A DNA stretch of 34,438 nucleotides from contig NZ_JHBV01000034.1 of NCBI RefSeq assembly GCF_000724545.1, positions 1 through 34,438 on the forward strand, written 5' to 3'. The stretch is from Aureispira sp. CCB-QB1. GTDB lineage: Bacteria; Bacteroidota; Bacteroidia; Chitinophagales; Saprospiraceae. Both the position numbers and the translations under genes were made by a program. Below the pieces are notes generated by a model. It had not been told where the DNA came from. It was given only the letters and a program-made list of their open reading frames with translations, and did no database searches. Shown here piece by piece: positions 9,601-19,091 of the stretch; within the stretch, counting starts at the first letter, position 1; the number at the start of each line of letters is the position of its first letter.

Positions 9601-12600
9601 TCTATACATCGTATGCGCCACAAACCACCTGTATGATTCGTGTCGCCTGGAGGAATCGCGATATTTCGACCAGATACAGCATAGTTGACTCCATTGGGTC
9701 CGATCCATTCTACGGAATCGCAATGGGTCGTAACGCTATCGGAACTCAAGAACAGTGTATCGTTAGCACACAAATACAAAAAACCTCCTATCGTTGGCTC
9801 ATCAGGTAAGCTATCTACAATTACATGCAAACTCGTATCTGCGGATAAACAGCCATTAAACCCAACAATAGAAAAAGTATAGGTTCCTGTATCTGATAAC
9901 GTTGCATTGGATATAATTGGATTTTGCTGTGTCGATGTAAAGCCATTGGGACCTGTCCAAGAATGCCCAAACAAGGAAAATTGTCCAGTCAACTGAATGT
10001 CCTCTCCTTCACACACTCGAACATCTGATCCAATTCCTGGCGCAGGAGCCAAAGGATGTACATTAACTGTTGTTTGAGCCAAAGGCGAAACACAACCATT
10101 ACTATTAATCAACACTACATAAAAGGTACTATCCGTTGTTATGCTATCTACACTAATAATTTGTGTCCTTCCAATTGTATCTGTTCTCAGTGAATCGGAG
10201 AACCATAGATAACTTGCCCCTGACACAAAATTAGCTGTTAAGCGCACACTATCATTCAAACAAACAGGACCGTTATTGATAGCACTAGGTCTAGCTAAGG
10301 TTTGAATGCTAACAGCAACTATGTTGGACCCTATTTCACATCCCGAAGAAGTGTCCACACAGAATACTTGCCAATTTCCTGCTGCATAAGCACTACTATC
10401 TGATGGGATAACAGCATTTGCTGTAGGCAAAATACGATTCCCAGGACCAATCCAATAAGCTGAATCACAACTTCCTGCTGTTGAGTTTAAGAATAAAGTA
10501 TCTCCTTGACATATAGGGCTCGGAGCACTAGCCGTTGGAGCTACTGGTGGATTGCTTACATACACAAAAATACTTGTATCAGGAGAGTAACATCCATTAG
10601 CATCTACTACCTGTAGTGTATATAGTCCCTCATCCGCAGTAGTCACAGGACCAATATTGGGGTTTTGTTGCAAAGAAAACACGCCATTTGGTCCTGTCCA
10701 AGTATAACTTGTTGCTGGATTAGTTTGAAATTGGATAAAATCATTAATACAATTTGTTGTATCCACATCTATAGGAGGCGCAGAACTTGGCGGGTGTACC
10801 AAAACAATATTTGTATCCATAAAATAATTACATCCCAGAGCAGTTTGAACTACTAAAGCAAAAAAAGTATCACTGACAATATCAGGTATCACTACCATTT
10901 GCCCTATATCGGCAATGGTTGTATCGCCCCTAAACCAAAGATAGCTAGTAGCTCCTGCTATTGAAGCAGTACTTAACGTAACACTGTCCCCTATACAGAC
11001 TGGACCAGAATTTGACAATGCTCCTGCGGTAGGTATTGTTTCTATTCTAAAAATCGTGTCCTTGCTGCGTTGGCATCCTGTTAAGGTATCTGTAAAAATC
11101 ACGGTCCATTGCCCAAATTGATAATAAATACTATCGCTTGTAATAATGACCAAACTATCTGTTTGGAAGGTATCACTGTTAGGTGTGACCCATTCAATGC
11201 GTACATTCGTAGGTTTGTTGCTTCCAAATACCAACGTATCTCCATTACAAGTCGTATCATTGCCGAACAGTAGTGGTGTTGGAGGTGGTATGCTCACATC
11301 TACTTTCATGCTTACCCTAGGTGCAGCACAGCCATTGCTATCTATTAAAAACAAATGGTAAGTCCCTGAATTTACCAAGCTTGCATTGGGGATAATTGGT
11401 TTTTGTTCAATGGAGGTAAAACCACTAGAATCTGTCCAAAAATAAGTACTTCCTAATGTTGTTGTTGTCAAGTAAATCGAATCTCCTTGACATACAATTT
11501 GATCGGCTCCTATATTAGGAATTGAAGGCACTGGTGCCACAATGATGGTATCTATAGCGACTGGTGAAAAACACCCGTTGGCTTCTTGTCGAAGGTAAAC
11601 AATAGAGTCGTTGCTGGTGGTATTAATCATTAGTGTGTCTCCAACTCTTATTGAATTGTTTAACAAAGAATCTGAATACCAAACACTGGAAGCCCCAAAT
11701 GCTGTTGAGGTGATTAAAATAGCACTATCTCCAAAACAAACTGGATTGTTGTTGTTAATAATCGGCAAAGATGGTGTTGGAACTATATTGACTCCTAATA
11801 CATTGGAAGAGTCAAAACATCCTGATATTGTGTCATAACAAAATAATTGCCAAGTAGCATTGCCATATCCTGCGTCTAAATCACTTATTCCCAGCACATT
11901 TCCATTACCTAACAAGGTATCTAATGCGCTCACCCACACCGTACTATCACAAGTCGTATTGGAGCTAAACAAGATACTATCTCCGTCACAAACATTCCCC
12001 CCTCCTGTAATGATAGGAGCTGTTGGCAGGGCATGTACAAGAATTGTAATGGAGTCTACAGGTGAAGGACAACCATTTCCATCTACTATAAATACACGAT
12101 AAATCCCACTTTGACTAGGCGTAGCGGTTGTAAGTGTAGGGGATGTACTTGTGGAAGCAAAACCATTGGGTCCCATCCATTCGTGACCAATAGAATAATT
12201 CAGCTCGGATAAGTTAATATCCTCTCCTTCGCAGATTACAGAATCTAATACATCAATGTCAGGAGTTCCTAAGGCAGGGTATACCAATACTTGTGTTGAA
12301 CCTATCGTACTACATCCAAACGCATCTTTTACCTCCACATAAAAAGTGGTATCGCTTGTCAAACTATCAACCACTATCACCGTTCCTGTACCTACTGTAT
12401 CTGTCAGTAAAGAATCTGTTGACCAAATATACGTAGAAGGATTGCTTTGTTGAGCAATCGATAAGGTTGCGTTACCATTAAAGCAAATAGGACCATCATT
12501 GGTTGGAGTAACACCTGAAGGTGGATTATTAACATTTACTCTAAACGGATTTGAAAAGTTAGATTCACAACCCGTCGACCGATCAAAACACCTTACTTGC

Positions 12601-15600
12601 CAATGATTAGAGGGGTCGTATCCTGGCATTCCTGGTCCTATGACCAATGAAGGATTATTGACGGTTGATAAGACGACAGAGAACGATAAATTGCTCCATA
12701 CCAAGCTGTCACAACTACCACCTTCTAAACGTATTGAATCTCCTTGACAAACAAGGCTTGTTCCTGTGATTGTAGGGATGCTAGGTGTTGGATTAACCAA
12801 AATAAACATAGCAGTATCCAAGGATTCGCATCCATTTCCATCGGTGGCGCTGATGGTGTAAATTCCTGTTGCACTCGTATCTATTGGAAAAACGAACGGT
12901 GTCGTGCTTGTGCCACTACTTGAATAGCCATTGGGTCCCGTTACATCATAGATGGTTCCTGCGGGGTTCGGAGGGTTGATAACAAATTGAATAAACGAAT
13001 TGGAACAAACCGTATCTTCTACAGATACATTAGGGGTCGCTGGTCTTGAATGGACAGTTACATGAGTCGTATCAAAATTACTACAACCATTCACTACAAT
13101 AACACCATAAAAGATGGTATCATTTTCTAAGCCGCCAATGGAGATGCTTGACACGGTATCAATTCTAGTGCTATCAAAAGCAAACCATTGGTAAAAAGCC
13201 CCTGCCACCAAAGACATACTTAAATCGACAGTGTCTCCTGCACAAATAGGACTATTATTAGCAAGAATAGGTTGCCTTGGAAGAGGTTTTATTGTTGTTG
13301 TCAACGTATTGGATATTTGAGAGCAACCTGTAACAGTATCCACACACAATACGGTCCAGTCTCCATCCAGATAATTTACATCAAAACTATCTATAAAAAT
13401 ACTATCGCCACCAACAAAAGTAGCTCCTGAGGGACCTTCCCAGATTAATTCGTCACAAATTCTATCGGATGCCAAAAATAGGGTATCTCCATCACAGATA
13501 GCAGTAGTTTGAGCTGTAATATTCGGAGCAGCTGGTAATCTATGAATAATTACCTGTATAGAATCTGCTTCAGAAGGACAACCATTGGCATCTTCTATAA
13601 CTAAAACATAATATCCACTGTCTGCTAATGTAGCAGGATATATCAGTGGTTCTTGTTGAGTCGAATTGAATCCGTTTGGACCTGTCCATTCATAAACAGG
13701 TTGTAACGTTGGCGTGCTCAACTCCAAGGTATCAAATTCACAAACTTCTATTGTATCGGGCAGAATTGGGGGATTAGGTTGAGTATAAATACTCACGTGA
13801 GTAGTATCGGAATTGGTACAACCATTTAATTCTATAGACAATAAGAAGATGGTGTCACTCGTAATATTTGGAATATCTATAATATTTCCTGGTCCTATAA
13901 ATAGAATAGAATCTTGATCATACCATCTGTAAAATGCTCCAGCTACTATTGGAGTACTCAATTCAACCGACTCGCCAAAACATACAGGTCCATCATTATT
14001 TATAGCTGGTTTTAAAGGGATTGGGCGAATATGTGCTATATGATTCGACAACAAAGACTGACAACCTGTTGCCGTATCTATACAAGAAGCTGTCCAATTC
14101 CCTCCATCTTGATAATTAGGCGTTCCAGGAAGAACAACAAGGGTATCTCCCGCTATAAATGATACTCCCGAAGGACCAGTCCATTCAATTGCACCACAAG
14201 TACCCGAAGCAACTAATATTAACGAATCTTCATCACATATTGGATTGCTTGAAATAGAAGGGGGATTGGGTAATGGATTTACCGTAACATACACGGTCGT
14301 ATCAGGTACATTACAATTATTGGTATCTACAATTGATAGCGTATAAGGACCTCCATTTGAAGGGGTCGCATTATTAATTCTAACTGTTCTATTGTTAACA
14401 GTCCCTCCTGACGGCAAGGTCCATCGATAACGATTAGCGATGGTAGATGTAGTTACTGATAATGTATCTCCTTCGCATATTTCGAAATCCGCAGGAACAT
14501 CAGGCTTAGGTGAAACAGGATGTACTCGAACTAATGTACGTCCTATTGAAGAACAATTTCCTATGCTCACTTCTACATAGAATATAGAATCTGTAGTAAT
14601 ATTAGGAACCGTTGGGTTGGGTCCCGTACCTGGAATTGTTGGTATCGTTAATAATGAATCACTAAACCAATTATAACTTGCTCCATTCACCAAAGGAACC
14701 CCTAGGCGAACTTCGTCCCCCATACAAACAGGACCATTATTAAAGCCATTAACAAAAGGTGGACTAGGGTCAATTTGAACGTTAACGAAATTAGACGTAT
14801 CAACACATCCTGTTAGAATGTCTTCGCATATAAAACGCCAGTTTCCGCCTCCATAATTTGGATCTGTAGACAACAACGTTAGCGTATCTAAAGAGGTTGA
14901 AATGGCTGCTCCATTGGGTGCCAACCAAACACTTTGAGAACAGCCACCAGAATGATATAATTCTAAATCTTCTCCACGGCAAATAGGGCTATTCGTCTCT
15001 GCCAATGGGGCAATTGGATTGGCATTAATAGTCACATGAACCGATGTATCTGGTGAAGTACAGCCATTCGTATCAACAATAGATAAGGTATAAATCCCCG
15101 AGTCAGCTAAGACACTAGGAGTGATTGAAATGGTTTGTTGGTTTGGCAAGGTATGGTTAGGGTGGCTCCATCGAAATGTATCTGCATTTACGGTTGTGTA
15201 CAAATAAATTAAGTCGCCTTCGCAAATCGTCATATCTGGAGATATATCTGGTCTAGGGGGATTAGGACTAACCACTACATTTACCAACCCCATTTGAGAC
15301 CTACAATTAGGAGTGCTGTATTCTACATAAAATGTTGTGTCACTTGTTATTCCTGGGATGGTTACATTATTACCAAAATAAATTGGTCCCCCAACCCTAC
15401 TAGGATTTTCATACCAATTTACATTGGCTGTTAGTACAAATGGTACCGACAAACTAACGCTCCCGCCTACACAGACAGGACCATTTATCACAGGGTTAGG
15501 TCTCGGAGGCGTTGGCACAAGGCTAACAAACAAGGGATTTGAAGTTGCGGTACAACCAGTTAACGTATCGGTGTATTCTAATGTCCATATTCCAGATTGA

Positions 15601-18398
15601 TAATTGGCATCACCAGGATTAACATCTACAAAATTAAATGTTCCTGTTTGATCTACAACAGGTCCTTGCCACAACAATGCCGTATTAGACACCAAATTTT
15701 GATCTTCTATACGAATGGTACTGCCATCGCAAATAACTCCCCCACCGATAATAGAAGGTGGATTGGGAGGTCTATTGACCTCTATATACAAAGAAGTATC
15801 TTCAGAAAAACACCCCGTAATAGTATCTTCTACCTCTAAAAAATAAACACCTTCATGGATAGAAGTTGCACCAAAAATAGTTGGTGACTGTAGATTAGAT
15901 CTAAATCCACTAGGACCAGCCCAATGGTATCGAATATCTCCAACTGTATTTGTTGTTAAATAAATTGTGTCTCCAATACAAACCATCGTATCTACGGCTT
16001 GAATGTCGGGCGCAGCTATTGCTGGATTCTGTGTTATAAAAACATTATCACTCGTCGTACAACCATTATCATCTATAACCGTAATAATATAAGGTGTACT
16101 TGTTGCTCGTAAGTCAACTGCTGTTGGTCCCGTTTGACCATTGCTCCAATTATAAGTATAATTACCTACACCGCCACTACCTGCTCCTGTAGCTTCTCCT
16201 GTAGAATCGCCAAAACAAACTACGTGTACAATATTTGTGATGTTAACATTCAAAGGAGGTGGATTAAATAAGTCTACAGAATCAACTGCTGAGCAAGAAT
16301 TAGCATCTGTTACCGTCACAATATATCGTCCAGCACCTCCAATAACAGTAGGTATTGTTGCTCCTGTATTCCATGAAATACTGTAGCCTCCAACACCGCC
16401 GCTTGATAAAGCACTCGCCTCTCCATCAGCTGCACCAAAACAACTAATATTAGCTCCATTATAATTCGATGAAACAATCGCATTGACAGAGACTGGCGTT
16501 GTAGGTTCTGTCAATGTGTGACAAGTAACATCAAAACAACCGTTTTGATCGGTTACTGTAACGCAGTAGTTGATATTTGCTTTCAAATTAATTGCAGTCG
16601 CTGTCGTTTGTCCTCCCGCTGCGGCATCCCAAAGGTAAGTGTATCCTGGTACACCTCCAGAGCCACCTACGGTAATACTTCCTGTAGAATCGCCATGGCA
16701 AAGAATATCGGTAGAGTTAACTACAAAAGCTTGAATTGGGCTTGGTGCCCCAATATTCACAAAAACACTGTCTTTACAAGTATTTGCATCTCGTGCCACC
16801 ACTTTATAAGTTCCTGGTGACAAGCTAACAGCAGTGCTTGTTGTTTGATTACCAGCTCCAGCATCCCATTGATAACTATAAGGACCAATTGTTCCTGTTG
16901 CAATTGCTGTTGCTGTTCCATCATTCGTATTTGAACAAGTAGCATCGGTTTGCCCACTAATCGAGACAACAGGTCTAGGATTAACGGTCACTATAACTTG
17001 ACTACTAGCACTTGTTGAATTTGAATAGTTGGCTGTTACGGTATATGTCGTTGTACTTGTTGGTGATGCCTTAGGATTAGGAATATTAGGATTGGACAAT
17101 CCTGTGCTAGGTACCCACTGATACGTTGGATTAGGTCCTGCCCCAAATGCATTTAATCGAGCACTGTCTCCTAAACAAATACTTGTATCTGGACTAGTTG
17201 TAACAGGACTAGGCGGAGCGGGCAATACATTAACTCGGTAAGTCATAATTCGAGTCCCTATTCTAGGACAATTATTATCATCAACATAAATTGTGAATGT
17301 ATGTACTCCTTGATCTCCCACAGCAGGTGTCCAGTTAAAATCACCTCGCACAGCATCTGGTCCAAAAGCTGTTGCTGGAGTCGTTGAGAATGTGGCACCA
17401 GATACCGTATTATCATAACGCATGGTCACATTAATATTCGGAGAGAGATTTCCTAAGTCATTTCCAATTACAAAGAAATTTAATGGCGTATTAATAGTTG
17501 CCGAAGTTTGATAATTTGTTGTATTATTAACACCTGACAAAGTGGGCAATACATGTGCACAGCCTCGGGTTCTAAGTTGAACATCTCTAACACGCCCCCC
17601 AATTAAAACCCCATTCCTATATTCTTGAACCAAAACACAAATAGGCGCATCTTGATTAGATGCTGAATTAAACTGAATGGCTCCTGTTTTATTATCTATT
17701 GTAAGAGATGGTCCAGACGTATTAATAGGATTGAGTCCATTGTAAGGAGCTACGTAATTAACATTTGTAGATGCTGCCCGACGACAATTGACCAAACTAT
17801 ACGCTAAGGAATCTCCATCTGGATCAATTGCTTTATAGCTATAATTGATTAGCTTATTTCTACAGCTAAAAAATAGAGGATCATATATAAATTGGGGGGC
17901 ACTGTTAGGAGTTGTGAGACTCCCATCAAACCTTGCTTCTACGTAAAATGGTTGAGTGCTTGGTGATGATAACGTATTAATTGTATTCTGTCTAAACTGA
18001 TATGCCCAAGACATCAATACATTGCTACATCCTCCTGACAATGATAGAACTCCTGTATACCGATAGTGATGTCGCCCCATAAATTGCCCCCCATTACAAG
18101 CATTAACAGAATCTGAACAAATTGGAGAAACATCTTTAGGATACCCTGAAGCCAAATTTACCGTAAATGAATTGGCGCTAACACCACAACTTAAATCTCG
18201 CCAAGAAACAACTTGGGCACCACTCAAGATAGATTGCTGACAATCAGCATAAACATCCAATGTAACTTCATAAGTATTGATTGTCAAATATCTGTACGAC
18301 AGTTCTCCTCCAATGACCGATTGTCCTTGTACATTCGAAGGTAGAGAATAGGACGCAACAAAAAACAAGAAAATTATTTGTAAAGTTTTTAATTTCAT
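6681..18398 (-). CDS. Giant SprB-like T9SS adhesin with multiple Ig-like domains (3,905 aa)
   Basis: Layout by residue: signal peptide (1-26, ending GQ); N-terminal module (about 30-390) shared with the protein at 1-2893; PKD-like domain (about 395-470); four SprB repeats (about 476-792) with C.G...G and GG...Y.W patterns; ten tandem triplets of Ig-like domains (about 795-3300); two further Ig-like domains; three PKD-like domains beginning GADQNLCG or similar (about 3467-3740); a bridging beta-domain; and a gliding-motility-type C-terminal domain (about 3818-3905) with IFTPNEDGVNDLF, FNRWG and PDGTYFY. That last domain is the type-B T9SS sorting signal (TIGR04131-like), so the protein should be exported and displayed on the surface. 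SprB repeats plus a following PorP/SprF gene point to a gliding or attachment adhesin. No frameshift is seen over 11.7 kb. The ligand is unknown. An ATG at 18398 precedes the signal peptide directly, so the start is well supported. Confidence 0.93.
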   Translation of the reverse strand: MKLKTLQIIFLFFVASYSLPSNVQGQSVIGGELSYRYLTINTYEVTLDVYADCQQSILSGAQVVSWRDLSCGVSANSFTVNLASGYPKDVSPICSDSVNACNGGQFMGRHHYRYTGVLSLSGGCSNVLMSWAYQFRQNTINTLSSPSTQPFYVEARFDGSLTTPNSAPQFIYDPLFFSCRNKLINYSYKAIDPDGDSLAYSLVNCRRAASTNVNYVAPYNGLNPINTSGPSLTIDNKTGAIQFNSASNQDAPICVLVQEYRNGVLIGGRVRDVQLRTRGCAHVLPTLSGVNNTTNYQTSATINTPLNFFVIGNDLGNLSPNINVTMRYDNTVSGATFSTTPATAFGPDAVRGDFNWTPAVGDQGVHTFTIYVDDNNCPRIGTRIMTYRVNVLPAPPSPVTTSPDTSICLGDSARLNAFGAGPNPTYQWVPSTGLSNPNIPNPKASPTSTTTYTVTANYSNSTSASSQVIVTVNPRPVVSISGQTDATCSNTNDGTATAIATGTIGPYSYQWDAGAGNQTTSTAVSLSPGTYKVVARDANTCKDSVFVNIGAPSPIQAFVVNSTDILCHGDSTGSITVGGSGGVPGYTYLWDAAAGGQTTATAINLKANINYCVTVTDQNGCFDVTCHTLTEPTTPVSVNAIVSSNYNGANISCFGAADGEASALSSGGVGGYSISWNTGATIPTVIGGAGRYIVTVTDANSCSAVDSVDLFNPPPLNVNITNIVHVVCFGDSTGEATGAGSGGVGNYTYNWSNGQTGPTAVDLRATSTPYIITVIDDNGCTTSDNVFITQNPAIAAPDIQAVDTMVCIGDTIYLTTNTVGDIRYHWAGPSGFRSNLQSPTIFGATSIHEGVYFLEVEDTITGCFSEDTSLYIEVNRPPNPPSIIGGGVICDGSTIRIEDQNLVSNTALLWQGPVVDQTGTFNFVDVNPGDANYQSGIWTLEYTDTLTGCTATSNPLFVSLVPTPPRPNPVINGPVCVGGSVSLSVPFVLTANVNWYENPSRVGGPIYFGNNVTIPGITSDTTFYVEYSTPNCRSQMGLVNVVVSPNPPRPDISPDMTICEGDLIYLYTTVNADTFRWSHPNHTLPNQQTISITPSVLADSGIYTLSIVDTNGCTSPDTSVHVTINANPIAPLAETNSPICRGEDLELYHSGGCSQSVWLAPNGAAISTSLDTLTLLSTDPNYGGGNWRFICEDILTGCVDTSNFVNVQIDPSPPFVNGFNNGPVCMGDEVRLGVPLVNGASYNWFSDSLLTIPTIPGTGPNPTVPNITTDSIFYVEVSIGNCSSIGRTLVRVHPVSPKPDVPADFEICEGDTLSVTTSTIANRYRWTLPSGGTVNNRTVRINNATPSNGGPYTLSIVDTNNCNVPDTTVYVTVNPLPNPPSISSNPICDEDSLILVASGTCGAIEWTGPSGVSFIAGDTLVVLPGTPNYQDGGNWTASCIDTATGCQSLLSNHIAHIRPIPLKPAINNDGPVCFGESVELSTPIVAGAFYRWYDQDSILFIGPGNIIDIPNITSDTIFLLSIELNGCTNSDTTHVSIYTQPNPPILPDTIEVCEFDTLELSTPTLQPVYEWTGPNGFNSTQQEPLIYPATLADSGYYVLVIEDANGCPSEADSIQVIIHRLPAAPNITAQTTAICDGDTLFLASDRICDELIWEGPSGATFVGGDSIFIDSFDVNYLDGDWTVLCVDTVTGCSQISNTLTTTIKPLPRQPILANNSPICAGDTVDLSMSLVAGAFYQWFAFDSTRIDTVSSISIGGLENDTIFYGVIVVNGCSNFDTTHVTVHSRPATPNVSVEDTVCSNSFIQFVINPPNPAGTIYDVTGPNGYSSSGTSTTPFVFPIDTSATGIYTISATDGNGCESLDTAMFILVNPTPSIPTITGTSLVCQGDSIRLEGGSCDSLVWSNLSFSVVLSTVNNPSLVIGPGMPGYDPSNHWQVRCFDRSTGCESNFSNPFRVNVNNPPSGVTPTNDGPICFNGNATLSIAQQSNPSTYIWSTDSLLTDTVGTGTVIVVDSLTSDTTFYVEVKDAFGCSTIGSTQVLVYPALGTPDIDVLDSVICEGEDINLSELNYSIGHEWMGPNGFASTSTSPTLTTATPSQSGIYRVFIVDGNGCPSPVDSITILVHALPTAPIITGGGNVCDGDSILFSSNTTCDSTVWVSALDTLLGNGNVLGISDLDAGYGNATWQLFCYDTISGCFDSSNVLGVNIVPTPSLPIINNNNPVCFGDSAILITSTAFGASSVWYSDSLLNNSIRVGDTLMINTTSNDSIVYLRQEANGCFSPVAIDTIIVAPVPSIPNIGADQIVCQGDSIYLTTTTLGSTYFWTDSSGFTSIEQKPIIPNASLVNSGTYHLFLIDSNGCAAPRVSMKVDVSIPPPTPLLFGNDTTCNGDTLVFGSNKPTNVRIEWVTPNSDTFQTDSLVIITSDSIYYQFGQWTVIFTDTLTGCQRSKDTIFRIETIPTAGALSNSGPVCIGDSVTLSTASIAGATSYLWFRGDTTIADIGQMVVIPDIVSDTFFALVVQTALGCNYFMDTNIVLVHPPSSAPPIDVDTTNCINDFIQFQTNPATSYTWTGPNGVFSLQQNPNIGPVTTADEGLYTLQVVDANGCYSPDTSIFVYVSNPPVAPTASAPSPICQGDTLFLNSTAGSCDSAYWIGPGNRILPTANAVIPSDSSAYAAGNWQVFCVDTSSGCEIGSNIVAVSIQTLARPSAINNGPVCLNDSVRLTANFVSGASYLWFSDSLRTDTIGRTQIISVDSITTDSTFYVVLINSNGCVSPLAQTTVNVHPLAPAPGIGSDVRVCEGEDIQLTGQFSLFGHSWTGPNGFTSTQQNPIISNATLSDTGTYTFSIVGFNGCLSADTSLHVIVDSLPDEPTIGGFLYLCANDTLFLSSDSVTTHCDSVEWIGPNGVNYAVSGRNIAIPPGDTNHTGGLWRIRCIDTLTGCFSTSNFSLVIIVPNPDTQATASDGPICVGGTVNLSTAPIGVTTSYTWYADSTLTNIAGTGTNPSVSNITTDTTFYLVITNGGGCTSDPIPTAVSTYPLANAPLIAIDTQHCVGDSIVFSTPTIAVNYFWSGSNGFADTVQNPLLTPSATVLDSGLYSLSVIDSNGCISKDTTFRIVINNVPLSPTIVSNSPICDGDTLVLSSNGLCGQAQWIGPLGNSAAVLGTPGGGNNLWTIGTTTTIPPNDNSYGNATWYMICIDTITGCRSTSNTITVAVGSEPNITNISNTGPICTGDTVALSIAATVTSGTPVITWYRDIALNQAEGIGANVTVPNVTNTTTFYVEVLDTATGCTALDSTVVTVHPVSLAPNMPVDTALCEGDILTLFTTTSANSYSWTGPNGFTASVQNPNPFAVTTLDSGTYYLVVVDNNNCPSLPGSVVVEVNPLPNAPIASNSSPGCTGDSIVLMASTITGATYNWYKLPLGTSIGQGQNYTLNNVTLADTGSYYVVVTLNGCTAQSNATTVTLYNNSSAVAITGADQNLCGIDTTTITATIPPANTTGVWTTSSGATIVNPTAATTFVANLPIGTNVFYWTLSNATCPSISTDSLIVVVAPQSTDIANAGVDQNLCGISTTTLTGSNPTLSNGTWTQSPAQAATGATIGNINDPLSPITGLIPGNSYTFVWEFDNGACGIHSTDTVEIDIAVAPSISAQAGGNIVTCSQDTLLLNATSPSIGTGIWTTNTSAVIITPNQPNTIVTNLQQDTTLFIWTLSNGACVNYSADSMLVILGGASPIANADHFSVVPSNSAIVVNVRTNDVLTNNWDIYINTPMNEGQMVNLNNGEFELNLQGVLNNQSFIYELCNPVCPSNCDTALVLLDISPVLDCDIPNIFTPNEDGVNDLFEVSCLDNAQVAKLLVFNRWGDLVYQSDHYQNQWNGTHQGRVLPDGTYFYIIKIGDQEQIQGSVELRR
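8493..16017 (-). repeat. Ten tandem triplets of Ig-like domains (A-B-C, about 735-790 bp each)
   Basis: Three domain types alternate in strict order. A carries CEGD..L, W.GPNGF, DSG.Y and D.NGC. B carries C.GD.L, CDS..W.GP, GNW.V.C.DT.TGC and SN. C carries NNGPVC.GDSV.LS, Y.W..DS and ITSDT.FYV. Approximate starts of successive A domains are 16017, 15265, 14515, 13780, 13045, 12272, 11525, 10783, 10045 and 9285, with an eleventh A domain at 8493. The units are diverged at both DNA and protein level, so this is an old expansion and not a recent slippage product. Confidence 0.85.
16022..16972 (-). repeat. Four SprB-type repeats within the giant adhesin
   Basis: Residues about 476-792 hold four copies of roughly 75-80 residues. 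They share a Cys near the start (ATCSN, ILCHGD, ISCFGA, VVCFGD), a G.a......GG...Y.Y.W core and a closing V.D.N.C. This matches the SprB repeat of gliding adhesins, named after the F. johnsoniae motility adhesin. Confidence 0.8.
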
Positions 18399-18446
18399 AT
18401 ACTATAGCTATTTGAATATATACGTTTATATCATACCGTATTAGGT

Positions 18447-18473
18447 CGTTACTTTTTTAATAAAAAAGTAGCG
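18447..18473 (-). other. AT-rich hairpin in the adhesin 5' leader
   Basis: CGTTACTTTTTT (18447-18458) and AAAAAAGTAGCG (18462-18473) form a 12-bp stem with one G-U pair and a 3-nt loop, about 49 bp before the adhesin start codon. It would lie in the 5' untranslated leader if the promoter at 18671-18702 is used. A role in mRNA stability or attenuation is possible but not shown. Confidence 0.4.
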
Positions 18474-18670
18474 TTCTATTGATACAGCAATCCATAAATC
18501 ATTCTCTTTTATGGATATTGGAGTGTGTGGTATTTATCTTTAAATGGACTAGAGCTACGTTGCCTGTATTAAGCTGAATGCATAAGCTGCTAAGTTATCT
18601 CTTTTTTTATTGCATGGTCTATTTCATTCCTCACTAGATTTTTTTTATAAAAAACCGGTGCACAGTACCT

Positions 18671-18702
18671 CAAAGATAATCAACTCATTACAAGCTTACA
18701 AA
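18671..18702 (-). promoter_or_regulatory. Candidate Bacteroidota promoter for the giant adhesin operon
   Basis: On the minus strand TTTG (18702-18699), then 20 bp, then TATCTTTG (18678-18671), an exact fit to the Bacteroidota -33/-7 consensus (TTTG ... TAnnTTTG). Transcription would start near 18664 and leave a leader of about 265 nt before the ATG at 18398. The surrounding gap 18399-19091 is AT-rich with no gene seen. Confidence 0.55.
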
Positions 18703-19091
18703 CTTCTTTTTTTTGTAATTTCAGATTATTTTAATAGATCATTTTATCAATATATTAGCAAGCTACTAGTTCCATAATAAAGATACCTATTCTTATAGTT
18801 ATAGTTAGTTTTATAATAATCGGCTAATGTTGCAGTTGTTGCATGATTTCATCCATCACAATGACCAACTAGCACTCCCTTGCTATTTGTTCTACAATAA
18901 ATGCTTCCTATTTTTTCAATATTGTCATCATGCCGTTCGAGCAGATTATTTTATATTTGCATCAATAGCAGACTACTTTGTGGTATTTCATGTAAACTAT
19001 TGATTGATGTTCTTATAGTTTTCTCTAAACGATTATTTAATTAGGGTAAACTATTGTTAAAACGAAAATAATCAACGAGATGTGACCTTTC

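Noticed and set aside
8493-16017. Regular repeats of about 750 bp could suggest a CRISPR or satellite array
   Set aside because: The repeats are diverged, lie in one continuous reading frame and encode Ig-like domains; there are no short identical repeats with unique spacers.
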